A stretch of 64,000 bases of DNA, taken from the NCBI RefSeq assembly GCF_000373365.1, contig NZ_KB891211.1, forward strand, positions 30,795-94,794, read 5' to 3'. Under the pieces are notes generated by a model, which saw nothing but the letters and a program-made list of their open reading frames with translations, searched no databases and was not told the origin of the DNA. The DNA is from Parafrankia discariae. Its GTDB lineage: Bacteria > Actinomycetota > Actinomycetes > Frankiales > Frankiaceae. This document shows, piece after piece, positions 32,532 through 42,777 of this stretch. The first letter of the stretch is position 1; every line of letters starts with the position of its first letter. Position numbers and translations under genes: made by a program.

Positions 32532-33581
32532 TCAGTGTGCGTCCTGGCCGACCTCGGCGGCGACCGGTCGCCGCACGGGCAGCGGGCGGGGCCGCGAAGA
32601 CGGGCGCCCCGGTGACGGTGCCAGCGACGACAGGGCGTCACGCGCCGTGGCCGCCGCGAAGCTGACCACCGTGGTCAGCGAGCCACCGATCAGCATCCCG
32701 GCGCGAACCAGCCCGTGCCCGTCCCCCCGCAGGGTGGCGGACACTCCGCCGGCCACACCGCGGGGAACGGCGTGGGTGAGGAAGGCCAGTTCGGGGGCCA
32801 GTCCGGTGGTGGCGCTGCGCGGCATCGGCGGGACGATCGAGCGCAGCGTCGCCTTCGACCGGCCCTCGTCCCAGCAGCGGCGCAGCAGGTAGCGCGGCCG
32901 CTGCCGGTCGGCGTGCACCCGGTGCCGGATGAGCGCGCCGGGGACGAGCACGAAGTACCCGCCGGGCAGCGCGGCCCGGGCGCGCATGCACAGCTCGGTC
33001 TCCTCGCACCCGGCGCCGCCGCGGTGCCGCCGGCCCAGCCGGTCATCGAAACCGCCGACGGTGTCGAACACGCGGCGGTGGTAGAGCGCGCAGCCGCCGA
33101 ACAGGTTGCGGATGCGGCCCGTCGGATGCGTCGGGTGCGTGCAGCCGACCGTCCACAGCAGCTCGGGTGGGAACCAGCGCGGGGCGCTCCCCGCGGCCGG
33201 CGGGGCCCAGTCGGGACGGGCGACACCACCCGCGCCGAGAACGTCGGGGTCGGCCAGCAGCGCCGCGCGCAGCCGGGCCAGCCAGCTCGGGTCGGCCACC
33301 GCGTCGTCGTCCAGGAAGGCCACGAACTCGGCGTCGACCGCGGCGAGGCCGACGTTGCGGGCGTGGGAGAGGCCTGACCGGTAGCCGGTGGCGAGCACGG
33401 TCTCCGGGCCGCCCCGCGCGATGATCCGGTCGTGCAGCTCGTCATCGCCGTCGACGACGACCACGATCTGATCGGCCCGGTGTTCCTGGGCCGCGAGCGA
33501 ATCAAGCGCCCGGATCAGCAGGTCCCATCGCTCGACGAGATGGCAGCAGACAATGACCGCCGTCCTGGGCGGCCCACTCAC
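32532..33581 (-). CDS. Family-2 glycosyltransferase
   Basis: A 349-residue GT-A enzyme. GTG 33581 overlaps the upstream stop (GTGA). N-terminal TAVIVCCHLVERWDLLIRAL, VVVVDGDDELHD, then the DxD-type metal motif in FVAFLDDDAVADPSWL, and the acceptor-side GGCALYHRR and GCEETELCMRA (E-x-D/E-like). C-terminal helix-rich segment GMLIGGSLTTVVSFAAATAR may touch the membrane. Coupled with the deacetylase gene, so likely a surface polysaccharide function. Confidence 0.88.
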   Translation of the reverse strand: MSGPPRTAVIVCCHLVERWDLLIRALDSLAAQEHRADQIVVVVDGDDELHDRIIARGGPETVLATGYRSGLSHARNVGLAAVDAEFVAFLDDDAVADPSWLARLRAALLADPDVLGAGGVARPDWAPPAAGSAPRWFPPELLWTVGCTHPTHPTGRIRNLFGGCALYHRRVFDTVGGFDDRLGRRHRGGAGCEETELCMRARAALPGGYFVLVPGALIRHRVHADRQRPRYLLRRCWDEGRSKATLRSIVPPMPRSATTGLAPELAFLTHAVPRGVAGGVSATLRGDGHGLVRAGMLIGGSLTTVVSFAAATARDALSSLAPSPGRPSSRPRPLPVRRPVAAEVGQDAH

Positions 33582-34447
33582 GCAGTTTCCACACCCAGGC
33601 GCCACCGGATCGAACGGTAGGCCCGCCAGCCCGCCCGAAGCCTGCGCCGCGCGGCGAGAGCCGCGTCGCGATGCCCCTCCGTCACCAGCCGCAGAATGTC
33701 GGCGGCGCCGACCGAACGGCCGACGATCAGGCGACTGACCTGAAAACGCGAACGGCTGCGGCGGTGGATTCGGTATCCGACCTCGCACGCCGAGCCGAAT
33801 CCGGCGCTTTCGACGATCTGCCGGACACCGGGCGAGTGGTAACCGAACGGATAGCAGAAACTGTCCGGACGGTGACCGGTCTCGTCGGCGATCGTGCGCA
33901 TGCTCGCCGTGACGTCGTAACGCGCGATCGCGGGCGGAACGACGTCGAGTTCCACGTGCCGGTGACCGTGGGCGCCGATCTCGATCCCCCGGTCGGCCAG
34001 CGCGGCCAGCGCGGGCCAGTCCAGCAGGGCCAGCTCACGCTCGGCGTAGGTCTCCAGCCAGCGCGCCCGCTGGCCGACGTAGGCCGTCGGCACGTACAGG
34101 GTCGCCGCCGCGCCGAATTCGGCGAGAACGGGCAGCGCCCTGGTGACGAAATCCTCGAAGCCGTCGTCAAAGGTCACCGCGACCTGACGCTCCCGCGGGT
34201 TCGCCAGCGCGTCGGACAGACCGGTGACGGTGTAGCCATGCTCGGCCAGGCTGCCGAGCTGCTCGGCGAAGACCCCCGTGGGCACCTCCCACCTGCGGAA
34301 GTCGGCGCTCGCCGAGTCACCGATGCTGTGGTACATCAGCACCGGGAGTGCGGCCCGGCACGGCGCCGACTGCGAGCCGTCACCCGGGGAGCCCGTGGGC
34401 CACGTTCCGTCCGGCGAGGCCGCCATGGTCGTCGACATCCCGGTCAT
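33578..34447 (-). CDS. Polysaccharide deacetylase (NodB/CE4 family)
   Basis: A 289-residue enzyme with the CE4 motifs VAVTFDDGFEDF (TFDDG, catalytic base and metal Asp), HGHRHVELD (metal His pair) and FCYPFGYHSPGVRQIV. It begins VLMYHSIG after a disordered N-terminus without a clear signal peptide. It removes N-acetyl groups from polysaccharides. Translationally coupled to the following glycosyltransferase gene. Confidence 0.9.
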   Translation of the reverse strand: MTGMSTTMAASPDGTWPTGSPGDGSQSAPCRAALPVLMYHSIGDSASADFRRWEVPTGVFAEQLGSLAEHGYTVTGLSDALANPRERQVAVTFDDGFEDFVTRALPVLAEFGAAATLYVPTAYVGQRARWLETYAERELALLDWPALAALADRGIEIGAHGHRHVELDVVPPAIARYDVTASMRTIADETGHRPDSFCYPFGYHSPGVRQIVESAGFGSACEVGYRIHRRSRSRFQVSRLIVGRSVGAADILRLVTEGHRDAALAARRRLRAGWRAYRSIRWRLGVETA

Positions 34448-34882
34448 CGGTTGTCACGCCCCGGAGCGACTACCGTGAGTTCGGACATTCCACCCGCCGT
34501 ATCGTCGAAGAAGCTCAGTCGGCAGTACGTGGAACGACAGTACTTCGACCGGGTGTGCCGTGAGCGGCAGAACCGCGAATCCACGTGATGCCCCCATCCC
34601 GCACCTACCGACGGGTCCGAGGGAACCACGTCGAGCGATGATGCCAAACGGAGCGTAACTCTACACGCGCACGGCCGGAGAGCCAATCCTCCGACGTCCG
34701 CCTCGACATGCGGACGGTAATGACCCGGTACACAAACACGACCGACCGAAGATCCGGATTTCGTGCGGTGACCGATCTGTTCACTTCGGTGAACGGGATT
34801 GGCGGGCGAAATCAGCGACTTTCCGAACAAGACCGGCCGAAGGAATTACCGAAACCTGGCCGGAAGCCGCGCGAAAGACCTT
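34448..34882. other. Intergenic region
   Basis: No convincing gene. It is less GC-rich than its surroundings and holds the promoter of the deacetylase-glycosyltransferase pair; no clear -35/-10 was fixed. Confidence 0.4.
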
Positions 34883-35983
34883 TCAGCCCTGCTTCTCGGT
34901 GGCCCGGCGCCACCTGATCTCACCGTCGATGAAGTCGTCGATATCCCCGTCGAGAACAGCGCTCGTGTTCGACGTCTCGACCTCGGTCCGCAGATCCTTG
35001 ACCATCTGGTACGGGTGGAGCACGTAGTTCCGGATCTGTGAGCCGAAGGAGACGTCCTGCGGGCCACCGGTGAGGCGCTGCTTCTCCGCGGCCTCCTCGG
35101 CGCGGCGCCGCTCGAGCAGCTTGGCCTGCAGGACCATCATCGCGGCGGCCTTGTTCTGCAGCTGGCTGCGCTCGTTCTGGCAGGTGACGACGATGTTGCT
35201 GGGCAGGTGCGTGATCCGCACGGCGGAGTCCGTGGTGTTGACGCCCTGGCCGCCCGGCCCGGAGGACCGGAAGATGTCGATCCGGAGCTCCTTCTCGTCG
35301 ATGTCCACGTGGTCGGAGACCTCGACGGCGGGAGTCACCTCGACACCGGCGAACGACGTCTGGCGCCGGTTCTGGTTGTCGAACGGCGAGATGCGCACCA
35401 GCCGGTGCACACCGTGCTCGCTGCGCAGCGTCCCGTAGGCGTAGGGGCACTTGACCTGGAAGGTGGCCGACTTCAGGCCGGCCTCCTCCGCCTCGGAGGT
35501 GTCGAAGACCTCGGTGGCGTACCCGTGCCGCTCGGCCCAGCGCAGATACATCCGCAGCAGCATGGCGGTCCAGTCGGCGGCGTCCACCCCGCCGGCGCCG
35601 GCGGAGAGCTGGACGATCGCGTCCCGCTCGTCGTACTCGCCGGACAGCAGGGTGCGCACCTCGAGGGTGGAGATGTCCCGGGCCAGCGCGGGGAGGTCGG
35701 CGGCCGCCTCGGTGAGCAGATCCTCGTCACCGAGGTCGAGGGCGGCGATGAGGTCGTCGAGCCTGCGCCGCAGGCCCTCCACCCGGCTGATGTCGCCCTT
35801 CACGGCGGACAGCCGCCTCGTCACCGCCTGGGCACGATCCTGGTCGCTCCACAGGTCCGGGTCAGCCGCCTCCTGCTCCAGTCCCTGAGCGCGGCGACGC
35901 AGTCCTTCGATGTCGAGCACGGTCTCGATGCCCGTCAGCGTCGCGTCGAGATTCTTGATCTCCTCGGAGAGGTCGACGGCCAT
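34883..35983 (-). CDS. prfB: Peptide chain release factor 2
   Basis: A 366-residue RF2 that ends translation at UGA and UAA. The codon-recognition SPF tripeptide is in [16 protein letters not shown]; the catalytic GGQ is residues 244-246 in [11 protein letters not shown]. The reading frame is continuous from ATG 35983, so there is no programmed +1 frameshift of the enterobacterial type. Typical neighbour of ftsE/ftsX in actinobacteria, here separated by 4.5 kb. Confidence 0.97.
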   Translation of the reverse strand: MAVDLSEEIKNLDATLTGIETVLDIEGLRRRAQGLEQEAADPDLWSDQDRAQAVTRRLSAVKGDISRVEGLRRRLDDLIAALDLGDEDLLTEAAADLPALARDISTLEVRTLLSGEYDERDAIVQLSAGAGGVDAADWTAMLLRMYLRWAERHGYATEVFDTSEAEEAGLKSATFQVKCPYAYGTLRSEHGVHRLVRISPFDNQNRRQTSFAGVEVTPAVEVSDHVDIDEKELRIDIFRSSGPGGQGVNTTDSAVRITHLPSNIVVTCQNERSQLQNKAAAMMVLQAKLLERRRAEEAAEKQRLTGGPQDVSFGSQIRNYVLHPYQMVKDLRTEVETSNTSAVLDGDIDDFIDGEIRWRRATEKQG

Positions 35984-37107
35984 GTGACCCAGCCTACCGG
36001 CGTGCGCGCGGGAGCCGACGAACGGTTGATCCGGCCCCCACCGACCCCGTCCGCGCGAGCCCCGCGGACGGCCTCAGGGTGTCCCACGGACGGCCCGCCG
36101 CGGGACACCTGGAGCGGCTTCCGGACGTGGGACCAGCGGCGCCGGCGGCACCACCGGGCCGGATCCGCACCACGGTGCCGGATCCGCACCGTGCCGTGGC
36201 ACGCCGCCCCAGTGCGGCACGGGGTCGGGCCGGCGCCCGTCGGCGGTCCCGACGCGTCCGGGACGGACGGTCCCTCCGCACCTCCTTTCGAACCATCGAA
36301 CACCCCGAGATGCAGGTCACGGGAAAGAAACATGCAACAGCACGCCGAAATATTCGGTTAACATCGGGGCTCCGAGGTCACATCAAGCGCACTAAATCGA
36401 GCACGATGTTTCCTGGACGGCAACAGGCAAGGTGCGTTCCACATCACGCCCCGCACCCGAGCCGCTCCCGAGACAGCGCGAAGCGATATCGTCGATTGCA
36501 TCGCGACGCGGTGAGAAGCCCGGGCGACGCACGGCGCGGCGGTTCCCAGGCCGGCGGACAACGAGGTCCGCGGGCCCACGGAACCGCCGGGCGACATGGT
36601 GCCGGGGGGAGCCCGCACTGGTTGAGGCCCGCACCGCCGCGGGCACCGTTCCGGTGGGCGACGGCATCATGCACGGGCGATGAGGCCCTGGCGGCGACGA
36701 AGCCGTCGAATCGACCAATGCGTCGAGGATGACGCCGACCCTTCGTTCTCGCGACATTGTGGGGCGCCAGGTGTTCCGCACGGCGCGCCGCGTCTGCCGA
36801 ACGGCGGCACCCGAGGACAGCGGCACCCGGCGACAGCGGTACCCGAGATCGGCAGCACTGACGACGGCGTCGCCCGGCGACAGGCGGCGGCGTCGACGAC
36901 AGCGGACCTACGGCATCGGCGGCCGGCATCGCCCGGCGGCGCCCCGTCATGGCACGGCGCCTCCGTCATCGGCGACGGGACAGCAGACGACACAACGGCA
37001 ACAGACGTGAGGTCAGCGGATATGCGCACTCGCAACAGCCGGCCGCCGATGCCCGGAAGACACCCGAGCGGACACGGGCGACCGGATTGCGAACGGAGGG
37101 TCCCCTC
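35984..37107. other. Gene-poor stretch of 1.1 kb
   Basis: Several long frames exist because of high GC, but none has protein-like composition or a supported start. I see no RNA gene or repeat of note. The last 30 bp contain the ribosome site (GGAGGG) of the TPR gene. Confidence 0.4.
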
Positions 37108-38235
37108 GTGTCGATTGGCGTCGATCGACGTGCGGTCCTGCTCACGACCGGCGTACTGGGCGTGGTCCCGATGAGCCCGGAGAGCCGGCCGCCGGCCGCC
37201 GGCCACGAGACCGCCTCAAGCCTGCATGACGCGTGCCTCGGGGCACTGCGCGCGGCCGTCGCGAACTACGAGACCGTCGATCTCGCCATCACCGCGGCCG
37301 CCCTCGAGCCGCTCGAGGAGACCAGCCGGACCATCCCGCAGCAGTACCGGCTGCGGGGCCGCGCCGCCATCGACTGGATGTGGCTGCACGCGGCGGTCAC
37401 CACCACCGCCGCCGCCGCCTCGTACGACCGGGGCCGGCACGGCGAGGCCGCGACCCGCGCGGACCGCGCCGCGTCCCTGGCCCGCGCGGCCGGGGACGGC
37501 CCGCTCGCCGCGCGCGCGCTGGCCCTGCGCGCCCGGGTGGTGCGCCCGCACAGCCCGGCCGTCGCCCTGCAGATCGCCGGCTCGGCCGCGCGGATCGCCG
37601 GCCGCAGCCCCACCCGCGCACTGATCTCGGGCAAGGTCGCCACCAGCGCCTGCGCCGCCGCCGGTGACGCCGCGGGGGTGCGCGACGCCGTGGCACGTGC
37701 CTGGGCCACCATGGCGGAACTCGGTGAGGACGTGCACGGGCGCCCCGGGTTCAGCCTCGACACCTATTCACCGGCCGACCTGGCCCTCGCCTGCGCCGAG
37801 GCGCTCACCACCGTCGGCGCGGCCGACGAGGCGGCCCCCTACCTCGACCGGGCCGCTTCGCTCATCGCCCGCAGCGGCCAGACCGGCATGATCGTCTCGG
37901 TACGGATGGCTCAGTCGCGGGCCGCGATCGCCCGCGAGTTCCCGGACCGGGACGAGGCGGTCGAGCACGCCTCCGACGCGGTCGCGCTGGCCGCACGCCG
38001 GCCGGCGGAGTGGGTCGCCCGCCTGGTGCGCGACGTCTCCGACCTCGCCGAGATCCGGACAGGTCACGGCTTCGACGATCTCGTGGCCGCCACCGCCGGG
38101 TGGATCGCGCTCCCGGCGGCGTCGCCGCGCCCCGACGACGACCCCGGCCGCGACGTGGCCCTGGCCCGCTCCGGCGGGCCGACGGCCGTGCCGTCCCCAC
38201 GCGCGGAGATGACGTCGGGCCGCGGCGACGTCTGA
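37108..38235 (+). CDS. TPR-like protein related to XRE-regulator C-termini
   Basis: A 375-residue protein. GTG 37108 is chosen for the GGAGGG seven bases upstream. It starts VSIGVDRRAVLLTTGVLGVV, which could be a Tat-type signal but also matches the DRR-hydrophobic stretch found inside XRE/TPR regulators (compare the gene at 11114). The rest is helical repeats (AVTTTAAAASYDRGRHGEAA, YSPADLALACAEALTTVGAA). It has no HTH domain. Role unknown, perhaps a regulator lacking its DNA-binding part. Confidence 0.65.
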   Translation: MSIGVDRRAVLLTTGVLGVVPMSPESRPPAAGHETASSLHDACLGALRAAVANYETVDLAITAAALEPLEETSRTIPQQYRLRGRAAIDWMWLHAAVTTTAAAASYDRGRHGEAATRADRAASLARAAGDGPLAARALALRARVVRPHSPAVALQIAGSAARIAGRSPTRALISGKVATSACAAAGDAAGVRDAVARAWATMAELGEDVHGRPGFSLDTYSPADLALACAEALTTVGAADEAAPYLDRAASLIARSGQTGMIVSVRMAQSRAAIAREFPDRDEAVEHASDAVALAARRPAEWVARLVRDVSDLAEIRTGHGFDDLVAATAGWIALPAASPRPDDDPGRDVALARSGGPTAVPSPRAEMTSGRGDV

Positions 38236-38304
38236 GCCGCGGCGACGTCTGCTCTGAGCCTCAACGGCGCCTGAGCTTCGGCGACGCCTGGGCGCCGCGG
38301 TGGC

Positions 38305-38754
38305 TCAGGGCTCGGCGGGCGCTCTGACCAGCGACTGGGCCTGAGCGCCCGCGCGCACGGTAACCGGGCCGACACCGAGGAAGCCAACCACCGGCAGCTC
38401 GACCACCCGGCTGCCCTCGACCCGGACCGTCGTCGCGTCGACGAGGGACGCGTCCAGGGCGGTCCGGCCGGACGGGTCCGCCTGTGCCTCGTACTCGTCG
38501 ACGGCGTCGATGATGTCCGACAGCGGCAGTGCCTCGAAATCCTCGGTGGCGGTGTAGATCGCGTTCTCGTCGATCCGCTGCGCGGCGGCCAGGGCCGCGC
38601 CGTCGGCGGCCGACGCGACGGAACGACGGGCCAGGTACAGGGCGGACACGTCGGTGACGACCACGGCGAGCATCGCGGCCAGCATCAGATAGCCCAGGGT
38701 CAGGATGAGGATCGTCCCGCCGTCGCGGTCGACCGGTTCGCGCGTGTGCGCCAT
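38305..38754 (-). CDS. TadG/TadE-like pilus-assembly-type protein
   Basis: A 149-residue protein. ATG 38754 follows GGGGAG. After a short basic N-terminus comes DGGTILILTLGYLMLAAMLA, the class-III-signal-like TM helix of Tad proteins, then ALYLARRSVASAADGAALAA, a hallmark of TadE/TadG families. The exported part ends with GFLGVGPVTVRAGAQAQSLV. No other tad genes are nearby. Confidence 0.75.
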   Translation of the reverse strand: MAHTREPVDRDGGTILILTLGYLMLAAMLAVVVTDVSALYLARRSVASAADGAALAAAQRIDENAIYTATEDFEALPLSDIIDAVDEYEAQADPSGRTALDASLVDATTVRVEGSRVVELPVVGFLGVGPVTVRAGAQAQSLVRAPAEP

Positions 38755-39278
38755 CCCGCTCCCCAGATGCGATCCCGCCCGCCGGTTGGGCCTGCCACGC
38801 CCGGACTCCCACGTCCGCCGCGCGGCGGACAGCGCCCGGACACCGCCGAGGTGGCCACCGCGACGCGCCCCGTCCGACGGTTTACCCGACACACAGGCGG
38901 CAGACTCGACAAGAATACCGCCGAACGTCTCCATGTGATCGGGATCGCGCCAGGCCCCCGCCGATCGTCCGGCCCGGTCCGGACTCGTAGGCCGTACCGC
39001 CGTCCGGCGGGTCATTCATTTGCTTGGCGACATTCCGCCTCGCTATTGGGGCTGGTGCGGGCCCTAAAGGAGCGGCCAGCGGCGGCTCCGCGGCTCTCCG
39101 GCCCGATCGCGTCCGGATGAACAACGGCGACATGGTTCGCCAGCCGCGACCGAAGCTGTCCCTTATTAGTCAGTACGGCTGGGCGACCAGTGGTCTAGCA
39201 TGAAGATCAGCGTTTTCCGGCGGGTCGCGAGCGCGTGGTTCACAGCCGGGGGAAGCGGCGGCCAACGGGGGCGGCGGG
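38755..39278. other. Divergent intergenic region
   Basis: About 520 bp between the TadG-like gene and the TIR cluster. No gene is supported. The stretch near 39160-39200 is relatively AT-rich and is the likely promoter region of the cluster. Confidence 0.4.
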
Positions 39279-42200
39279 ATGGACTGCTTTTTACTCAGCT
39301 CGGCAATTGGTAATGACACCCGCTGGATCAAGCGCTTTCACCACGACCTCGAGCGCGAGGTACGGGTTCGCGAGGGCGCCTCGATGACCGGTGTGCTCAG
39401 CGCCCGGCCGGGCCTCGCTCCCGTCGACTCGCCGGGCCGCGGTATCGGCGCCGTCGCCGAGCTCCCAGTCATGGTCGCTCTGTGCTGCGATGACTATTTC
39501 GAGGATCCCTGGTGCGGCCAGGAGTGGGCGGTATTCACCGAACGGCTGCGATCCGGATCCTCCGCCGCCGAAGCGGCCGGTGACACTGCCGGCACTACCG
39601 GCACTGCCCGTGTCCCCGGCGACGTCCCGCGCCTGCTGCCCATCATGTGGCGGCGTGGCCAGGTCGCCCGCTGGCCGAAACTGAGCGCGCTGACCGACAG
39701 TTCGGCGGCGCGGGTCACCGCGGAGTTGGGCGAGTCGTACGCGGCCCACGATCTGTACACGTTGCTCCGTACCCAGCCGCAGGGCGAGGACGGGTACTTC
39801 GCCGTCGTGCACGCGATCGCCCGGCAGGTGTCACGGGCCCGCGGGACACCGCCGCCGGTCCTGTCCACCGAGGCGGCCAGCGCGGTGCCACCCGCCTTCG
39901 GGCAGCCCGGGGAGACCGCGGTGGCGGCGTCTCCCCGTCGACACAACTCCGTCTGGAAGCAGCCCCAGCGCCGGACGGCCCGCGTGGACGCGCCGGTCGA
40001 GTGGCAGTGCGCGCCGGACCGCGACGAGGCGCCCGTGCGGCAGCCACTGCCGACAGCGCCGACAGCGCGGTCCGGGCCGGCCACAGCCGGTCGGGTCGCC
40101 ACAGCCGGTCGGGTCGCGGTGAGCTACGTCGGGGCCAACCAGCCCTGGGCCGACTGGATCAGGCAGATCCTCGTCTCGCGTGGCCATCGTGTCGATCTGA
40201 TCCGCTGGAACGCGCTGGGCGGCGAGCGTCTCTCGGCGACCCTGGAGAAGGCGCTGCGGTCGGGCGCGGAGCACCTGATCTGTGTGCTGTCCCGGGAGTA
40301 CTGCGTCACCCGGTCCGACCCGGGGGCGGAAGTGACCGAGCTGGAGCGGTGGGAGCTGCTCGGCGACGGGGCGCCGTCCGGCAGCCGGATCCAGCGCGTC
40401 GTCATCGATCGGGAGCCGTTGCCGGAACCGCTGCGTTCGATGCCCTTCGTCGATCTCCGGGCTGGTTCGGCCACCGCGGTGGCCGAACTGCTCACTCGGA
40501 TCGGTGCGCCACGCGGCGGCCGGCCGGGCGATGCTCATTCACTTCCCACGCGCAGCCCGGACTCACTGCCACCAGCCATCAAGGCCCCGGTGGAAAATGA
40601 TTTCTTCATCGGACGGGACGACGATCTCGACCGAATAGCCGAGTTTCTCGACCGTGACGGCCGCGCGGTGCTCGTCGCGGAAGGTGCCCGGCCGGACATG
40701 GGTGAGTCGGAGGTCGCGGTCGAGTACTCGTACCGGTTCCGGATGCGATACGACCTGATCTGGTGGATTTCCTGCCGGCCGGATGACGACATCCCCGGCC
40801 AGTTGAGTGATCTTGACGCCCGGCCGCAACCCGAGCCGCCGCGGTCCGAGTCGAATCGGCGCGGGTCCCGGCGGCTTCTGGTGTTCGTCGGGGCCGGGAA
40901 TCCGGACGACGTCAAGGAGCATCTGCCGGACGATGACACTCACGTGGTCGTGGTGGCCGGAACGGCCGGCTCCTGGGATCGGTGGACCGTACCTATAAGA
41001 AGCCTGAGCCGGGCCGAGTCGATCCTCCTCCTCACCGAGACGACGATGGTCAACCCGAGTGAGGCGAGCCAGCTCGCGGAACTGCTGGGGGACCGCCCGG
41101 GCCTCATCGCGGAGGTCGCCGGGTATCTCGTCCGCCGCGACGCCTCGCTGGCGAGCTGCCTCGCGCTGCTCACGACGTCCCGGCGGCACGACGAGCTGCC
41201 GCTGAGTCTGTACCTCCGACTGTTGACCATGTCCATCGGGAAACCCGCGGGTCGCGAGGTGCCGTCGAGCGCGACGGTCCTGCCGGACAGCCGTGTTCCC
41301 GCCAACGGCCAGGCCACGCGCCCGGAGCGGTCCGAACCCGCCGATCCTCCGGAGCTTCCCGGATCCTCCGACTCCCTCGCACCGCCCGCGTCCGGTGAGC
41401 CACCCGGGTTCAGCGGGCCGCCCGCCTCGCCGGCGGGTATCGACCTGACCGACAGCTGGCCGGACCGCGCCCCGGTCGGGTACCTCGGAGAGCGCGACGT
41501 CCCGCTGACGTTTCCGGCGCCGGAGACCGACCTGCTCCTGCCGGAACGGGACCAGCTCAGGATCTACGCGGCGCTCAGTCACGTCTGGGACCTGCAACAG
41601 CCGGACACCTTCGACGCCTGGGTGGCCGAGGTGTCGCGGCGGCTCGGCCGCACGGTCCTGCTCCCCGCCGCCGAGCCGCTGGCGGTACGGGTGATGGCGC
41701 TGGTCCGGCACGCCCTGGCCCAGCCGGGCCCGGGGACGTTGGACACCATGCTGCAGGCGCTGGAGGCGCAGGACCCCGGCGACCCGTCGGTCCGGCAGTT
41801 CCGCTGGAACGTCGAGAACGCGCGACCACGGTGGGGTCGGTCGGCCGGCGGCGGGCGGATCGACAGCAGGTTTCTCGTCGAGCAGAACGCCGAGGTGGGC
41901 GTGGGCAGGCCGGACGAGCGGCCGCCGTACTTCTTCCTCAGTTATGCCCGGCGCCCCGACCGCGACCTGGTGGAGTTCTTCCACCGACGACTTGAGGTCG
42001 AGATCGGCAGAAGAATCAGCCGGGAGGTCAACAGCAGTGGATTCCTCGACCGGCTCAGCCTTGAGGGCGGTGCGCACTGGCGGGCGGAACTGCGTGAGGC
42101 CGCCCGCAGCAGCTCCGTGATGATAGCGCTCTGCTCGGACGACTATTTCACCAGCGACTGGTGCGGGCGGGAGTGGGCGGTGTTCCAGGAGCGGATCAAC

Positions 42201-42494
42201 CGGGCCACACCATCCGGCGGCGTGCCACCGGCGGCCATAATACCCCTCCCCTGGCTACCCCTCACCCGGGAGCGTCCCAAGCCGGTCCGTGACGTGCAGA
42301 TGATGCCTCTCCACGCCATAACCACGGAAGATCTACCGGTTATGGATCTCATACAGGAGGACGACGCACTCGTCCGGCGGCTCATGCGACTGCTGGTTGA
42401 ACGAATGATGAAAATCACCGCATCGGCGCTGCCGCCGCTCCCCCGGGACGAGACCGGGCAGATAGCGCCACTGTTCGGGGAGCCGTCCGGATGA
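39279..42494 (+). CDS. Multidomain TIR/STAND-like protein with two FxsC-type TIR domains
   Basis: A 1071-residue protein. Residues 1-190: diverged FxsC-like TIR (FHHDLEREV, ALCCDDYFEDPWCGQEWAVF). 278-410: a second TIR (VAVSYVGANQPWADWIRQIL). 440-640: STAND/NB-ARC-like ATPase in which the P-loop is replaced by EGARPDMGES, so it probably cannot bind ATP normally. 650-740: Pro-rich linker. 755-850: helical domain possibly of the effector-associated type. 883-1060: a well-kept FxsC-like TIR (YFFLSYARRPDRDLVEFFHR, ALCSDDYFTSDWCGREWAVF). Probably a signalling scaffold of the FxS-like cluster. Confidence 0.75.
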   Translation: MDCFLLSSAIGNDTRWIKRFHHDLEREVRVREGASMTGVLSARPGLAPVDSPGRGIGAVAELPVMVALCCDDYFEDPWCGQEWAVFTERLRSGSSAAEAAGDTAGTTGTARVPGDVPRLLPIMWRRGQVARWPKLSALTDSSAARVTAELGESYAAHDLYTLLRTQPQGEDGYFAVVHAIARQVSRARGTPPPVLSTEAASAVPPAFGQPGETAVAASPRRHNSVWKQPQRRTARVDAPVEWQCAPDRDEAPVRQPLPTAPTARSGPATAGRVATAGRVAVSYVGANQPWADWIRQILVSRGHRVDLIRWNALGGERLSATLEKALRSGAEHLICVLSREYCVTRSDPGAEVTELERWELLGDGAPSGSRIQRVVIDREPLPEPLRSMPFVDLRAGSATAVAELLTRIGAPRGGRPGDAHSLPTRSPDSLPPAIKAPVENDFFIGRDDDLDRIAEFLDRDGRAVLVAEGARPDMGESEVAVEYSYRFRMRYDLIWWISCRPDDDIPGQLSDLDARPQPEPPRSESNRRGSRRLLVFVGAGNPDDVKEHLPDDDTHVVVVAGTAGSWDRWTVPIRSLSRAESILLLTETTMVNPSEASQLAELLGDRPGLIAEVAGYLVRRDASLASCLALLTTSRRHDELPLSLYLRLLTMSIGKPAGREVPSSATVLPDSRVPANGQATRPERSEPADPPELPGSSDSLAPPASGEPPGFSGPPASPAGIDLTDSWPDRAPVGYLGERDVPLTFPAPETDLLLPERDQLRIYAALSHVWDLQQPDTFDAWVAEVSRRLGRTVLLPAAEPLAVRVMALVRHALAQPGPGTLDTMLQALEAQDPGDPSVRQFRWNVENARPRWGRSAGGGRIDSRFLVEQNAEVGVGRPDERPPYFFLSYARRPDRDLVEFFHRRLEVEIGRRISREVNSSGFLDRLSLEGGAHWRAELREAARSSSVMIALCSDDYFTSDWCGREWAVFQERINRATPSGGVPPAAIIPLPWLPLTRERPKPVRDVQMMPLHAITTEDLPVMDLIQEDDALVRRLMRLLVERMMKITASALPPLPRDETGQIAPLFGEPSG

Positions 42495-42777
42495 ACGGCG
42501 TGTCGGATGGCACCGCCGGCTCGGGGCAGAGGTCCGGAAACAGCGCGGGGACTGGCCCGTTCCGGGTGTCCCTCGGTGTCTTGCCATCCCATCCCCTTTC
42601 TGACGGTGTAAAAATGCGGGATCATGGGTCGGTGGTGTGGGCGAATATGAAGTCCAGAGGCGGATCGGCGAAATCGGCGGAGCCGGCGCATATCGAGGGT
42701 GTGGCCTGTAGCGGGTGTCGGTCAGGCCGGGTTTCGTCCTCGCGGGCTTCCGGTGGCCGGGCAGTGGGGAGCGGGCT

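Noticed and set aside
34883..35983. Programmed frameshift in prfB
   Set aside because: The gene is open from ATG to stop without an internal UGA, so the RF2 autoregulatory frameshift is absent, as in other actinobacteria.
35998..37000. Several frames of 100-200 codons between prfB and the TPR gene
   Set aside because: Arg/Pro/Gly-rich composition in all frames, no ribosome sites, no recognisable domains: typical random frames of high-GC DNA.
37108..38235. Tat-exported protein
   Set aside because: The DRRAVLLTTG stretch resembles a Tat signal but the same stretch occurs inside cytosolic XRE/TPR regulators, so export was not called.
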